Part shown: piece by piece, positions 27,185-36,596 of the stretch
Numbering within the stretch: position 1 is the stretch's first letter
Layout: each line of letters starts with the position of its first letter
From: Bin22 sp965207275
Lineage (GTDB): Bacteria; Chloroflexota; Dehalococcoidia; Lucifugimonadales; UBA3495
DNA length: 64,000 nucleotides
Reading direction: 5' to 3'
Assembly (NCBI GenBank): GCA_965207275.1
Contig: CBDBMH010000002.1
Location: 2,976,001-3,040,000 of the forward strand
Made by a program: the position numbers and the translations under genes
Notes under the pieces: generated by a model
Database searches by the model: none
What the model was told of the DNA's origin: nothing
What the model saw: only the letters and a program-made list of their open reading frames with translations

Positions 27185-28252
27185 CTAATCCGCCACTGGA
27201 GAGTCCTCCTGGGACGCTATTCCATTAGTCGGCGCTAACCCACAGACTTCCGCAACCAACTCGTAGGAACGCACGCGGTCGGCGAAATCGTGGCAGATGG
27301 TTACCACGCTCAGGTCGCCGGTTTCGTAGATTTCAGCGATTTTCTCCAGTTTTTCCTTAACCTGCTGGGGGTTGCCGTCAACGCAGACCTGGCTGTACTG
27401 GCGAATGAAAGCCAGTTCGTTCATCTGGTAAGGGTAGTTCAGGGCCTCCTCCACCGTGGGGATGCCCTTGGCCCGGTTGGTGACGGAGTAAAGCCGGCCC
27501 AGGTTGCGGCCGGCGGCAATGCGCAGGGCCGCTTCCTCGGTTTCGGCGCAAAGCACCTGCACCCCGATGTTGACCTTGGGCTTGGCCAGGAACCTGGAGG
27601 GTTCAAACTGCTTGCGGTAGCCTTCTACGATGGCAGGGCCTTCATCCACACCCAGGCCGAAGAAGTGGGCGTAGGCAAAGGGCATCCCCAACCTGGCGGC
27701 CATATAGGCGCTTTCGTAGCGGGACCCCAGCAGCCAAACCTCCGGGGCGGTCGGGGGCCGGTCGGGGCCTGCGTGCACCTGGGCGAAGGGATGTTCAGAT
27801 TCCAGGCCGCCATTCAGGTAGCCTACCAGGTCCACCACCTGCCGCGGATAATGCTGCACGTCATTGGGACTGCCCGGGTAGGAAAGGGCTGCCGCCGTCA
27901 GGTGGTCGCTGCCGGGGGCGCGTCCCACGCCCAGGTCGATACGGCCGGGGTAAAGGGAATCTAGCATTCGGAAGTTTTCCGCCACCTTGAGGGCGCTGTA
28001 GTGGGACAGCATGACGCCACCGCTGCCCACGCGGATGGTGTTGGTATGGGCGGCCACCTGCCCAACCAGCACCTCCGGGCTGGTGCCCGCGAAGTTGGGG
28101 ATGTTGTGGTGCTCGGCCAGCCAGTACCGGTAATAGCCCAATTTCTCCACAGCCACCGCCAGCCGGATGGTTTCCCGCAGGGCATCACCGGCGGTACCTC
28201 CAGCCCTGACCGGGGACTGGTCCACAACACTAAGAATCAACTCGGCGCCCAC
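27185..28252 (-). CDS. LLM-class flavin-dependent oxidoreductase (MsnO8-type)
   Basis: 355 residues from GTG 28252, which has AGGAG 6 bases upstream. The N-terminus LSVVDQSPVRAG and the segments KLGYYRYWLAEHHNIPNFAG and IDLGVGRAPGSD are characteristic of the FMN-using luciferase-like monooxygenase subgroup. It is transcribed away from the pst operon and converges on the preceding LLM gene. Substrate unknown. Confidence 0.92.
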   Translation of the reverse strand: MGAELILSVVDQSPVRAGGTAGDALRETIRLAVAVEKLGYYRYWLAEHHNIPNFAGTSPEVLVGQVAAHTNTIRVGSGGVMLSHYSALKVAENFRMLDSLYPGRIDLGVGRAPGSDHLTAAALSYPGSPNDVQHYPRQVVDLVGYLNGGLESEHPFAQVHAGPDRPPTAPEVWLLGSRYESAYMAARLGMPFAYAHFFGLGVDEGPAIVEGYRKQFEPSRFLAKPKVNIGVQVLCAETEEAALRIAAGRNLGRLYSVTNRAKGIPTVEEALNYPYQMNELAFIRQYSQVCVDGNPQQVKEKLEKIAEIYETGDLSVVTICHDFADRVRSYELVAEVCGLAPTNGIASQEDSPVAD

Positions 28253-28344
28253 GGCGTACTCCTGGATGGGGAATTGGGCAGATTATAGCACCGGCGATGT
28301 TTGAAGGGATGGGATGCGCCGGAGGCAGATCAATAAGCAATGAG

Positions 28345-28406
28345 TTGTTTAACAAATGTTAAACCAATTGTTAAACAACTGCTTTCATAAAACAGATTGT
28401 TAAAGG
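28345..28406 (+). promoter_or_regulatory. Pho-box-like tandem repeat upstream of pstC
   Basis: Three near-direct repeats GTTTAACAAAT, GTTAAACCAAT and GTTAAACAACT start at 28347, 28358 and 28370, that is 11 and 12 bases apart, with another GTTAAAGG at 28399. Response regulators of the PhoB/PhoP family bind such repeats of one-helical-turn spacing, and the site precedes phosphate-transport genes by about 200 bases. Assignment is by pattern and context. Confidence 0.7.
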
Positions 28407-28577
28407 CATGCCCCTGTCATATCCTTGTCTGCGGTTTATCGTCCCGGCCTGGGTCGGGGCATTTCCCTTGCCAAAACACCGGATTTGCGCACATTTATGA
28501 GCGGGACTGTTTCACCATCACCTGCGCAAACTGCTTCACCGGTAAATTCCTGGCTCCAGCATAAGGGGTGAACTTTC

Positions 28578-29525
28578 TTGGCCGGACAAGGTTCCACAGT
28601 CAACTACGCCGACGCCTACGCGTCAGCCAACGCCTCCAACCGATGGAAGAAATACCTGCCGGAACGAATCATTAAAGCGGTCCTCTTCTTATGCGCCGTC
28701 GCATCCATCTTTACCACCGTCGGCATCGTGTCCATCCTGATATTTGAGGCGGCGCTCTTTTTCCAGGAAGTAACGCTCTGGGAGTTTCTGACCAATACCA
28801 AGTGGACCCCGCTGTTTGCATCCAAGAACTTCGGGATTCTGCCGCTGGTGACGGCAACATTGCTCACCTCCATCGGCGCGATGTGCGTGGCGCTGCCGCT
28901 GGGACTGATGAGCGCCATATACCTGAGTGAGTATGCGCCGGAAGTGGTGAGGCAGATTGCCAAGCCGATCCTGGAAATTCTGGCGGGGATACCCACCGTG
29001 GTCTACGGTTACTTTGCCCTGCTGTTCATAACCCCGATTCTGCGGGCGATCAGCGACGACATTTCGGTGTTCAACGGCCTGAGCGCTTCGCTGGTGATGG
29101 GGATAATGATACTGCCCATGGTATCCAGCCTGAGCGAAGACGCCATGCGGTCGGTGCCCCGCTCCCTGCGGGAAGGCGCCTATGCCCTGGGGGCAACGAA
29201 GCTGGAAGTTTCGACGCGAGTGGTGATTCCCGCAGCCCTGTCGGGCATCGTGGCCGCTTTCATTTTGGCAACCTCCCGGGCCATCGGCGAAACAATGATT
29301 GTGACCATTGCCGCCGGTCAGAACCCGAACTTCACTTTCAACCCCTTTGTTCCCATCGAGACGATGACGGCGTACATCGTGCAAGTGAGCCTGGGCGACA
29401 CCCCCACCGGCACCCTGGAGTTCAAGACCATCTTCGCCGTGGGTCTCAGCCTGTTTGTCATAACGCTGGCAATGAACCTGCTCAGCCAGTTCTTTGTCAG
29501 CCGGTTCCGGGAGGTCTACGAATAA
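28578..29525 (+). CDS. pstC: Phosphate ABC transporter permease
   Basis: 315 residues from a TTG start with AGGGGTG 7 bases upstream. It has a cytoplasmic N-terminus, six membrane helices and the permease EAA loop SLREGAYALGATKLEVSTRV, which contacts the ATPase. GIPTVVYGYFAL is characteristic of PstC. It forms the inner-membrane channel with PstA. The gene overlaps pstA by one base (TAATG). Confidence 0.95.
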   Translation: MAGQGSTVNYADAYASANASNRWKKYLPERIIKAVLFLCAVASIFTTVGIVSILIFEAALFFQEVTLWEFLTNTKWTPLFASKNFGILPLVTATLLTSIGAMCVALPLGLMSAIYLSEYAPEVVRQIAKPILEILAGIPTVVYGYFALLFITPILRAISDDISVFNGLSASLVMGIMILPMVSSLSEDAMRSVPRSLREGAYALGATKLEVSTRVVIPAALSGIVAAFILATSRAIGETMIVTIAAGQNPNFTFNPFVPIETMTAYIVQVSLGDTPTGTLEFKTIFAVGLSLFVITLAMNLLSQFFVSRFREVYE

Positions 29526-30409
29526 TGGCCCAAACCATGCGGGGACAGTTTGACCGGCGGATGGACCGCCGCCGACTGTACGGCCACATCTTCCACATCC
29601 TTTGTCTTGTGTCCATTTTCATTGGCCTGGGGATGCTGGCGGTCCTGTTGATCGACATATTCATCGACGGGTGGCGACGGGTGAACTGGGAGTTCCTGAC
29701 CAGCTTCCCTTCCCGCAAGCCGGAGGAGGCTGGCATCATGGCAGCCCTGTTCGGAAGCATATACGTGATCGCCCTGGCCGGGGCCCTGGCCTTCACCCTG
29801 GGTGTGGCGGCGGCCATCTACCTGGAAGAATACGCGGCGCGCAACTGGCTGGCCAAGGTAATCCAGATCAACATCGGCAACCTGGCGGGCGTGCCGTCCA
29901 TTGTGTATGGCATCCTGGGCCTGGAAATTTTCGTGCGCTACCTGGCGCTGGGCAAGAGCGTGCTGGCGGGTGGATTCACCCTGGCCCTGCTGGTGCTGCC
30001 CATCGTGATTATTGCGTCGGAGGAAGCGATACGGGCGGTGCCACCCTCCATCAGGGAAGGGGGTTACGCCCTGGGGGCTACCCGCTGGCAGACCATCTGG
30101 CGGCTGGTACTGCCCCAGGCGTTCCCCGGTATTCTCACGGGGGTAATCCTGGCGGTGAGCCGGGCCATCGGCGAGACGGCGCCGCTGATCGTAATGGGCG
30201 CGCTGACCTTCGTGCCCTTCACGCCCGACGGCCCCATGAGCCGGTTCACGGTGCTGCCGATTCAGATCTTCAACTGGGTTTCCCGGCCCCAGGAGGGCTT
30301 CCATGAAGCCGCCGCTGCCGGAATCATTGTGCTGCTGGTTGTGTTGCTGTCCATGAACGCCCTGGCCGTTCTGTTGCGCAACAAGTTCCAACGCCGCCTG
30401 GAGGGATAA
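29525..30409 (+). CDS. pstA: Phosphate ABC transporter permease
   Basis: 294 residues, six membrane helices, with GVPSIVYGILGLEIF and the EAA loop SIREGGYALGATRWQTIWRL. This is the second channel subunit of the high-affinity phosphate importer. Its start overlaps the pstC stop, so translation is coupled. The ribosome-binding site for pstB lies inside its 3' end. Confidence 0.96.
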   Translation: MAQTMRGQFDRRMDRRRLYGHIFHILCLVSIFIGLGMLAVLLIDIFIDGWRRVNWEFLTSFPSRKPEEAGIMAALFGSIYVIALAGALAFTLGVAAAIYLEEYAARNWLAKVIQINIGNLAGVPSIVYGILGLEIFVRYLALGKSVLAGGFTLALLVLPIVIIASEEAIRAVPPSIREGGYALGATRWQTIWRLVLPQAFPGILTGVILAVSRAIGETAPLIVMGALTFVPFTPDGPMSRFTVLPIQIFNWVSRPQEGFHEAAAAGIIVLLVVLLSMNALAVLLRNKFQRRLEG

Positions 30410-30412
30410 TCC

Positions 30413-31186
30413 GTGGCTGAAAATCCACCCATCATCGAGACCAAGGACCTGAACGTTTTCTACGGCCGCACCTGCGTCATCAGCAGCGTGGACGTGGAAG
30501 TGGAGACTCACAAGATAACCGCTATCATCGGGCCTTCGGGCTCGGGCAAGAGCACCCTGTTGCGGTGCTTCAACCGGATGAACGACCTCATCCCCAGTTT
30601 CCACATGACGGGTTCGGTAATCTTCGACGGTCAAGACCTTTACGACGCCAGCGTGGATCCCACGGAAATACGGTACCAGGTTGGGATGGTATTCCAGCGG
30701 CCCAACCCATTCCCCAAGTCCATATTCGAGAACGTGGCCTTTGGGCCAAAAGTAAACGGGTTCAGGGGAGACCTGGCCGCCCTGGTGGAAGACTCCATCC
30801 GGCGGGCCGCCCTGTGGGACGAGGTGAAGGACCGGCTGAAGGAGAGCGCCCTGTCGCTGTCTGGCGGCCAGCAGCAGCGCCTTTGCATCGCCCGGGCCCT
30901 GGCAGTGCAGCCGCAGATCATCCTGATGGACGAGCCCTGCTCGGCCCTGGACCCAATTTCCACGCTGGCCATCGAGGAACTGATGCGGGAACTGTCCCAC
31001 GACTATACCATAGTCATCGTTACCCACAACATGCAGCAAGCGGCCCGTGTTTCCGATTACACTGCCTTTCTCAATCCCCGGGAGGACAAGATCGCGGAAC
31101 TGATCGAGTTCGACGAAACCCGCCAGATTTTCACCAATCCCAGGGACGAACGGACCGAAGCCTACATCACCGGACGGTTCGGTTAG
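30413..31186 (+). CDS. pstB: Phosphate ABC transporter ATP-binding protein
   Basis: 257 residues from GTG 30413, three bases after pstA, with GGAGGG upstream. Motifs: Walker A GPSGSGKSTLLRCFNRMNDL (the FNRMNDL extension marks PstB), signature LSGGQQQRLCIARAL, Walker B ILMDEPCSALDP and the switch His in VTHNMQQA. The operon stops here: neither pstS nor phoU is found on either side, so the phosphate-binding protein must be encoded elsewhere. Confidence 0.97.
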   Translation: MAENPPIIETKDLNVFYGRTCVISSVDVEVETHKITAIIGPSGSGKSTLLRCFNRMNDLIPSFHMTGSVIFDGQDLYDASVDPTEIRYQVGMVFQRPNPFPKSIFENVAFGPKVNGFRGDLAALVEDSIRRAALWDEVKDRLKESALSLSGGQQQRLCIARALAVQPQIILMDEPCSALDPISTLAIEELMRELSHDYTIVIVTHNMQQAARVSDYTAFLNPREDKIAELIEFDETRQIFTNPRDERTEAYITGRFG

Positions 31187-31358
31187 CCGGTTGCCCCACG
31201 GGCAGACGGGGCACATAATACTCAGAGACCCTTTCAAGGGGCGCGGGCATTGGCAGATTTTACCGGAATCCAATTCTGCGAATTTCCGCGCCCTGTGCGC
31301 CAGAATGACAGGATGCTTCCCGTTGACCCAACCCAAAATGCAGGAGCGTTAATCGACT

Positions 31359-32147
31359 ATGCCCGAAATAAGCAGCCATATTCCCGGCGCCTTTTGTTGG
31401 GTGGAACTGGCCACGCCGGACGCCGAGGCTTCCAAGAGCTTCTACTCGGAACTGCTGGGGTGGACCTGGGCCGATATGCCAATGAGCGATACCATGGTCT
31501 ATACCATGCTGCAGAAGGGCGACAAGTTGGTGGGCGCCCTGTTCCAGATTCAGCAGGAAATGCTGGCCCAGGGAATGCACCCCCACTGGGTCTGCTACAT
31601 TGCCACCGACGACGTGGATGCAGCGACGGCCCGGGTGAGAGACGCCGGGGGCACGGTCATCAATGATCCGTTTGACGTATTTACCGCCGGGCGAATGTCG
31701 GTGGTGGCGGACCCTGCTGGCGCGACTTTCGGCATTTGGCAGGCAAAGGAGCACATCGGCGCGAGCTTGATTCGTGAACCCGGATCCCTGGGCTGGAACG
31801 AGCTTTACACGACAGATACGGAGGCGGCCAACGCCTTCTACGCCAGCGTTTTCGGTTGGGACCGCGCCGCCCACCAGGTGGGGCTTGAAAAGGACGACTA
31901 CCACGAGTTCACGCTGGGGGAGGCCCAAGTAGCCGGAATGCTGGAAATCAAGCCATCCTGGGGCGAGGTGCCACCCAACTGGGGTACCTACTTCAGCGTC
32001 GAAAGCGTTGACGCCAACTTCGGGAAGGCCCAGGCCCTGGGCGCCCAGGTGGTGGTGCCGGTGATGCAGGAGGCGGAAGTACGCTTCTGCTATCTTCAGG
32101 ACCCCCAGGGAGTCTACTTTGGGATGGTGCAGATGACCGACCAGTAA
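31359..32147 (+). CDS. Tandem VOC-domain (glyoxalase/dioxygenase-like) protein
   Basis: 262 residues made of two VOC modules. The first starts CWVELATPDAEASKSFYSEL, and the second starts GWNELYTTDTEAANAFYASV; each ends in a DPxGxxFG(I/M)(W/V)Q strand. These proteins bind a metal in a paired beta-alpha-beta-beta-beta fold and include glyoxalases, resistance proteins and dioxygenases. The function here cannot be fixed. A terminator follows. Confidence 0.85.
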   Translation: MPEISSHIPGAFCWVELATPDAEASKSFYSELLGWTWADMPMSDTMVYTMLQKGDKLVGALFQIQQEMLAQGMHPHWVCYIATDDVDAATARVRDAGGTVINDPFDVFTAGRMSVVADPAGATFGIWQAKEHIGASLIREPGSLGWNELYTTDTEAANAFYASVFGWDRAAHQVGLEKDDYHEFTLGEAQVAGMLEIKPSWGEVPPNWGTYFSVESVDANFGKAQALGAQVVVPVMQEAEVRFCYLQDPQGVYFGMVQMTDQ

Positions 32148-32211
32148 CCGGAGCGAGACAGTAGGCAGCCCCAGCAAGCTGGCGACGAAAACCGGGGTTC
32201 CCCGAAGTTAC

Positions 32212-32246
32212 CAGGGGAGGGATATGGAATCCCTCCCCTGAGTCTT
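32212..32246 (+). terminator. Intrinsic terminator after the VOC gene
   Basis: An 11-base perfect stem (CAGGGGAGGGA / TCCCTCCCCTG) with a 7-base loop is followed by AGTCTTTT. It lies between the VOC gene and the convergent spondin-domain gene and may serve both. Confidence 0.75.
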
Positions 32247-32333
32247 TTCCCTGGCGACTCTATGGGCGTCGCCGAGGGGATCCTGACTTGAACCCGCGCT
32301 TCTCCGGCGCACCTGGCGGTAACGGGCAGGAGC

Positions 32334-33038
32334 CTAATCCTGGAGCATCCAGCTCCGGATGGTCATGCGGGCCACGGGATTGTGCCAGTCGTGGGTGGAC
32401 GGGGTCAGGCCAGAGCCTTCGCCGCCGTGGATGCCGTTATGCACGTACACATAACCTTCGGCGGCAGCGTCATCCCTGACGTGATTGCCACAGGGCGGAC
32501 CGGGGATATAAGCGCAATTCTCGCTGTTAAACTCGCTGCCCGCATCGTAGGCAGTCAGGTTCAGGGCGCCGGACTCAGTGAGGTCGATGCCGTTGGCGCC
32601 GATGAAAGCGTCGTTGGTAGTGACCAGCATGCTGATGAAGGACAGCCGGGTATTGTCGTCATCGAATTCGAAGTGGGTCGAGACGGTTTCGCCCGGTGGA
32701 ATGGGGCCGTCATTCAGCGCCAGCACTGTGGCTTCGCCGATGTAACTGTTGGATTCAGGGTCCCACTGGGCCAGCAGGTCGGAAGCGTCGGCGTCTTCAG
32801 CCATTTTCGCCACGGCTTCACTGGCCGGCTGCCCCAAGGTGTAGAGGGGGTCCATGTGGCCGTTGTGCCTGGCGATGAAGACAGGTGACAAAACCTGGCC
32901 AGGAGTCAAGTTGGTCAGGGACACCTCTACGTAAAGCTGATCGTTGTCATCGGCAGCGCTGATAATATTTGCCGTCAGCAGGCCCACCAGAGAGGCCACG
33001 ACTGCCAGCGACATGACTATGGAAATCCGTTTCTTCAT
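32334..33038 (-). CDS. Secreted spondin-domain protein
   Basis: 234 residues; AGGAG before ATG 33038. An N-terminal Sec signal (MKKRISIVMSLAVVASLVGL... ending near SAADD) precedes a Spondin_N fold: VEVSLTNLTPGQVLSPVFIA, LAQWDPES, and THFEFDDDNTRLSFISMLVT then TNDAFIGANG. Such proteins are exported and bind calcium or other ligands in eukaryotic extracellular matrix; the bacterial role is unknown. A reverse TATAAT lies in the upstream region at about 33200. Confidence 0.85.
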   Translation of the reverse strand: MKKRISIVMSLAVVASLVGLLTANIISAADDNDQLYVEVSLTNLTPGQVLSPVFIARHNGHMDPLYTLGQPASEAVAKMAEDADASDLLAQWDPESNSYIGEATVLALNDGPIPPGETVSTHFEFDDDNTRLSFISMLVTTNDAFIGANGIDLTESGALNLTAYDAGSEFNSENCAYIPGPPCGNHVRDDAAAEGYVYVHNGIHGGEGSGLTPSTHDWHNPVARMTIRSWMLQD

Positions 33039-33478
33039 TGTTGATTCTCCTGAAATATTCTGGAAGGGATCCCACCTTTATCCCGAAGAAAGGGAATAGA
33101 GGGAAACCGTGGGCTTGCCTTCGGTGTGGCTTACTTCTGCATTGGGCACCTCCTGTTGGCAGAGTGATATTAGGAATAACTATATTTCTTATTACTATTA
33201 TAGTCTCTCTTTAATCCGTAGGCGCTTAAATTCCAGGGCGCCGAGGCGAATTTCACGAAAAATTCACCATGATCCTGTTCAGGCCAAGGCGGGGGTCAAG
33301 CAGTGCGCCAAAACAGGCGCGGCCCGCTCCTTTTATTGCGATAAACATCAGCTCAAGCGCCTGATGTCGTTCTTTTGACATCAATATGCCGGCGGTCATA
33401 CCATTAACCAGCACTCGTTAAAGCTGTTACGGCAGGATTACGACTATGCAAGACCTGCATTCAGGAGGATGACTACCA
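33039..33478. other. Intergenic region between divergent secreted-protein genes
   Basis: An AT-rich stretch at 33165-33225 is the likely promoter zone of the leftward spondin gene (TATAAT on the reverse strand). No repeat or RNA is recognised. Confidence 0.4.
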
Positions 33479-35338
33479 ATGCTGCATTCATGGCTCAACC
33501 TGCGCTGCCTGTTAACTCTGGTCGCTACGCTTACCCTGGCGTTGGTAGTTGGCTGCGGTTCTACGGCCAGCCCGACCCAGGCTCCGGCGCCTGCCGCGGC
33601 GTCACAAGCCCAGGCCCAGCCGGCGGCCCCGGCCCAACCGGAGGCCCAGCCCACCGCGGCGGCGGAGGCCATGGGCATCGCGCCCACCCAGGCGCCATCA
33701 GTGGCCCAATCATCCCAGGCAGCGGCTCAACCCGCCGCCCCGTCGCCCACGGCGACGCCGGTTCCGGCCGCCATGCCGGAGGCGTCGGCCAGCGGCAAGG
33801 ACTCCATAGTCGTGGTGATCCCGACGGAGCCCGACGCCCTGTCACCCTGGAGCACGGGAAGCGCTGAGACCAGTTCCATAGTCTCCTACAACTGGGGAGA
33901 ACCGCTGGTGTGGCTGAACACCACGACCCTGGAACTGGGCCCCACCACATCCACCACGGGCTGGGAGCAGGTGGCGCCGGACCGGTGGCGGTTTTCCCTG
34001 CGGGAGGGCGTGAAGTTTGTCAACGGGGAGCCGTGGAACGCCCACACCGCGGCCTGGAACATCAACCACAACGGCGACCCGCAGACCGGGCTGGGCTTCG
34101 GGGTGCACGGCCCCATGACCGGCACGGTGGTGGACGACATTTCCCTGGACATAACCTGCGGCCACGCCAATTACAACGAAGGCGCGACGCAGAGCTGCCC
34201 CATTCTACCGGGCGACATTACCGGCGTGGCGTTCCAAGCCCCGGAATGGTGGCAGTCCACCGAGGAGGACGTTCGGGACAGAACGACGGTGGGGTTTGGC
34301 GCTTACCGTTTTGAAGGGTATGTGCCGGGCGTGTCCGTGGAGTCGGTGGCTTACGAAGACTACATGCCCTCGGGTCGGGACGATTTGCCCAGGGCGTCCA
34401 TTCCCAACGTCCAATACGTGTGGCGAATAGAGACCACCGTGCGGTCGGCGATGATCCAGGCCGGAGAGGCGGACCATACCTACCTGCTGAACGTAGAGGA
34501 CATTCCCAACGTGCCCAAGTCCATATCCATGCCACAATGGGAGGTGGAAGGCTTCTACATAGATACGCTGTGGCACCCGATGCTGAAGCAAACCATATTC
34601 CGGCAGGCGCTGGTACACGCCATCAACTGCCAGGAGATCGTAGAGGAAATATTCAACTCCGCCACCACCTGCACACCGTTGCCCGGGGTAATCGGTATGC
34701 CGGGCATTACCGAGCATAACGGCAGCTACTGGGAGTTTGACCCGGACAAGTCGGCGCAGCTTCTGGAGCAGGCCGGTTATGATGGCGAGGAGATCAGGAT
34801 CATTGGCCGGGAAGGGCGGGTGCCGAAGCAACCGGAGGTCTACGAGGCCATGGCCGGCTACTGGGAGGCGGTGGGCATCAAGGGCAAGGTGGAAGTAACC
34901 GAGCGCAGCCTGTGGCGCAGCATCCGCAACTGCGGCGTGGGCAACGCCGTTTCGGAGGCCGGTGAAATTACCGCGCAGAACCTGGCCGAGCCGCCCACCA
35001 ACTGCGAAGGTTCAGCCGGATCGGGGCACCTGATCGAGTTCACGCCGGAATGGCCCAGCCTGGACTTCGGTCGTCCTGCGGGACGGCTGCTGAACTGTTA
35101 CTACTTCCAGTCACGGGTGTGCGATGCCGACATGCAGGCGCTGCTGGAGCAGGCGAGGGCCGCCACCCTGGAGGAGGGCAGGGCGGATCTGCTGGAGCAA
35201 CTGGCCGACCGGATGAAGGAGGACGTGCTGTTCATCGGAGTGTTCCAGGCCTTCGAGATTCACGGGCTGGCGGAGGATCTGGAGTTCAAGCCGCGGCCGG
35301 ACCAGCGGCTCCGGGTGGCGGAAATGTGGTGGAAGTAG
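33479..35338 (+). CDS. Family 5 solute-binding lipoprotein of a peptide/nickel-type ABC importer
   Basis: 619 residues, ATG after GGAGG. The N-terminus MLHSWLNLRCLLTLVATLTL... ends in the lipobox LVVGC, then comes a Pro/Ala/Gln linker of about 90 residues. The SBP_bac_5 domain follows, with WRFSLREGVKFVNGEPWNA, FRQALVHAINCQEIVEEIF and the terminal ILxxQ-like region. It should bind a peptide or other organic solute outside the cell. No permease or ATPase is adjacent. Its closest relative in this window is the protein at 47.7 kb, with which it shares the internal Cys pair pattern (HAINCQEI, TTCTPL). Confidence 0.92.
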   Translation: MLHSWLNLRCLLTLVATLTLALVVGCGSTASPTQAPAPAAASQAQAQPAAPAQPEAQPTAAAEAMGIAPTQAPSVAQSSQAAAQPAAPSPTATPVPAAMPEASASGKDSIVVVIPTEPDALSPWSTGSAETSSIVSYNWGEPLVWLNTTTLELGPTTSTTGWEQVAPDRWRFSLREGVKFVNGEPWNAHTAAWNINHNGDPQTGLGFGVHGPMTGTVVDDISLDITCGHANYNEGATQSCPILPGDITGVAFQAPEWWQSTEEDVRDRTTVGFGAYRFEGYVPGVSVESVAYEDYMPSGRDDLPRASIPNVQYVWRIETTVRSAMIQAGEADHTYLLNVEDIPNVPKSISMPQWEVEGFYIDTLWHPMLKQTIFRQALVHAINCQEIVEEIFNSATTCTPLPGVIGMPGITEHNGSYWEFDPDKSAQLLEQAGYDGEEIRIIGREGRVPKQPEVYEAMAGYWEAVGIKGKVEVTERSLWRSIRNCGVGNAVSEAGEITAQNLAEPPTNCEGSAGSGHLIEFTPEWPSLDFGRPAGRLLNCYYFQSRVCDADMQALLEQARAATLEEGRADLLEQLADRMKEDVLFIGVFQAFEIHGLAEDLEFKPRPDQRLRVAEMWWK

Positions 35339-35749
35339 CAGCCGACCTCGGCAGTGGCGGCAGGCCACGTCAGCATGGAGCCGGTCCTGCCATTGGGGCA
35401 GGGGCCTGGAAACAGTTCGAGGGCCTCGCAGTTGCGAGGCCCTCACGTTTATGGCAAGGGTCAACCGTTACGGGCGGTCCTGCTGACGGTAAAGGGGCGG
35501 TACTTGCGACTCTCCATGCGAGGGATCGGAAGGGACGAGGGAGTCGAAGGGAATGGCCACGTTGGGAGCGCCAGCCGACGCTCGTACCGGTGCGAGTGGG
35601 CGTGGTTCCCCGGAACAAGGGCCGACAGCCGGACGTCCTTTCCTGAAGCCAGTATCTCGGATACCGGCCTTTGCTGACAGGTTGATATCCCAGCCGCCAA
35701 ATCCATAAGGCAAGCGGGGCTTGGAGGCAACGCGATGGCGGCGGGTCCG
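35339..35749. other. Intergenic region
   Basis: It holds the terminator at 35419-35450; otherwise no gene or element is recognised between the solute-binding protein and the convergent [2Fe-2S] subunit. Confidence 0.4.
35419..35450 (+). terminator. Hairpin terminator after the solute-binding protein
   Basis: A perfect 12-base stem (GAGGGCCTCGCA / TGCGAGGCCCTC) with a two-base gap is followed by ACGTTT. The T-run is short, so termination may be partial. Confidence 0.6.
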
Positions 35750-36244
35750 CTAGCCCTGGCGGGCGGCCCGCACCGATGCCAGAATGCGCCCGTAGGCGTT
35801 GCAGCGGCAGAGGTTGCCGGAAAGGGCCTGCCGGATCTCGTCATCGGTGGGGTTGGGGTTGTCGTTCAGTAGGGCGCGGGTGGACATGACGAAGCCGGGG
35901 GTGCAGAAGCCGCACTGCCCGCCGTCCTCTTCCAGAAAGGCCCTCTGTACCGGGTCCATACCCTCGGGATCGGGGGCGCCGTTGCCCAGGCCCTCAATGG
36001 TGATGACCGGGCGTCCGCCCACCTGGACGGCCAGGAGCTGGCAGGCATACACAGGCTTGTCAGCCAGCAGGACGGTGCAGGACCCACATTCACCGCGGTC
36101 GCACCCCTTCTTGGAACCGATCAGATCCAGTTGTTCCCGAATCACATCCAGCAGCGTCCAGTGGTGGCGCACCTGGAGGGAGTGGGCCTGGCCATTGACG
36201 TTAAGGGTGATGTCGGCGGTGTGGTACTCCCCGGCTGTGGTCAT
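35750..36244 (-). CDS. [2Fe-2S] subunit of a molybdenum hydroxylase (CoxS/XdhC-type)
   Basis: 164 residues from ATG 36244 (AGGAG 9 bases before). It has both clusters of the small subunit of CO dehydrogenase/xanthine oxidase-family enzymes: CDRGECGSCTVLLADKPVYAC for the plant-ferredoxin type cluster and GQCGFCTPG plus GNLCRCNAY for the second. Such a subunit carries electrons from the molybdopterin large subunit to FAD. Neither the large nor the FAD subunit is nearby, so it is solitary here, and its partner is unknown. Confidence 0.9.
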   Translation of the reverse strand: MTTAGEYHTADITLNVNGQAHSLQVRHHWTLLDVIREQLDLIGSKKGCDRGECGSCTVLLADKPVYACQLLAVQVGGRPVITIEGLGNGAPDPEGMDPVQRAFLEEDGGQCGFCTPGFVMSTRALLNDNPNPTDDEIRQALSGNLCRCNAYGRILASVRAARQG

Positions 36245-36596
36245 AGGGGGCAACTCCTGGCGGGATGGTTGTTGGTTATCCTACATTAAGGGTTCGGCTA
36301 TCTGCAAGGGAGGAATAAGGAATAGAGTGACAGCTGCACCTTGCCCTTGCGGCTCCGCCAACTGGCCGCAACTGTTAAATGTTGTGAGCGCGCTCTTGTT
36401 GCCACTCTGGCCCCGGTAGGGGCGGTTCGCGAACCGCCCCTACCGGGGGAATGCGGGACTCGGTAGCGCCCAGATTCGGGGCTGCCGCTCCGCCGCGGCG
36501 GACGGGAACGACGGGTTGTTCCATAACCTGAAGGGCGGTGACCCCGTATGTGCCAGCCTGCTCGCATCGAGACAAGGGGAGCTAACGGGGAGTTCT
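36245..36596. other. Intergenic region with a palindrome
   Basis: No gene is seen. The one feature is the 38-base perfect palindrome listed separately. Confidence 0.45.
36411..36448. repeat. 38-base perfect palindrome
   Basis: The two 19-base arms (CCCCGGTAGGGGCGGTTCG and its complement) pair fully and contain the TTCGCGAA centre. Related palindromes with a GGGGCG...CGCCCC core are at 54431-54470 and 55838-55865. No T-run follows, so a repeat is more likely than a terminator. Confidence 0.8.

Noticed and set aside
29516..31336. 606-codon open frame on the minus strand
   Set aside because: Antisense to pstA and pstB, both intact; the composition (Gln/His/Gly-rich) is that of a shadow frame.
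35354..35677. Plus-strand frame after the solute-binding protein
   Set aside because: It crosses the terminator hairpin and has no start site or family.
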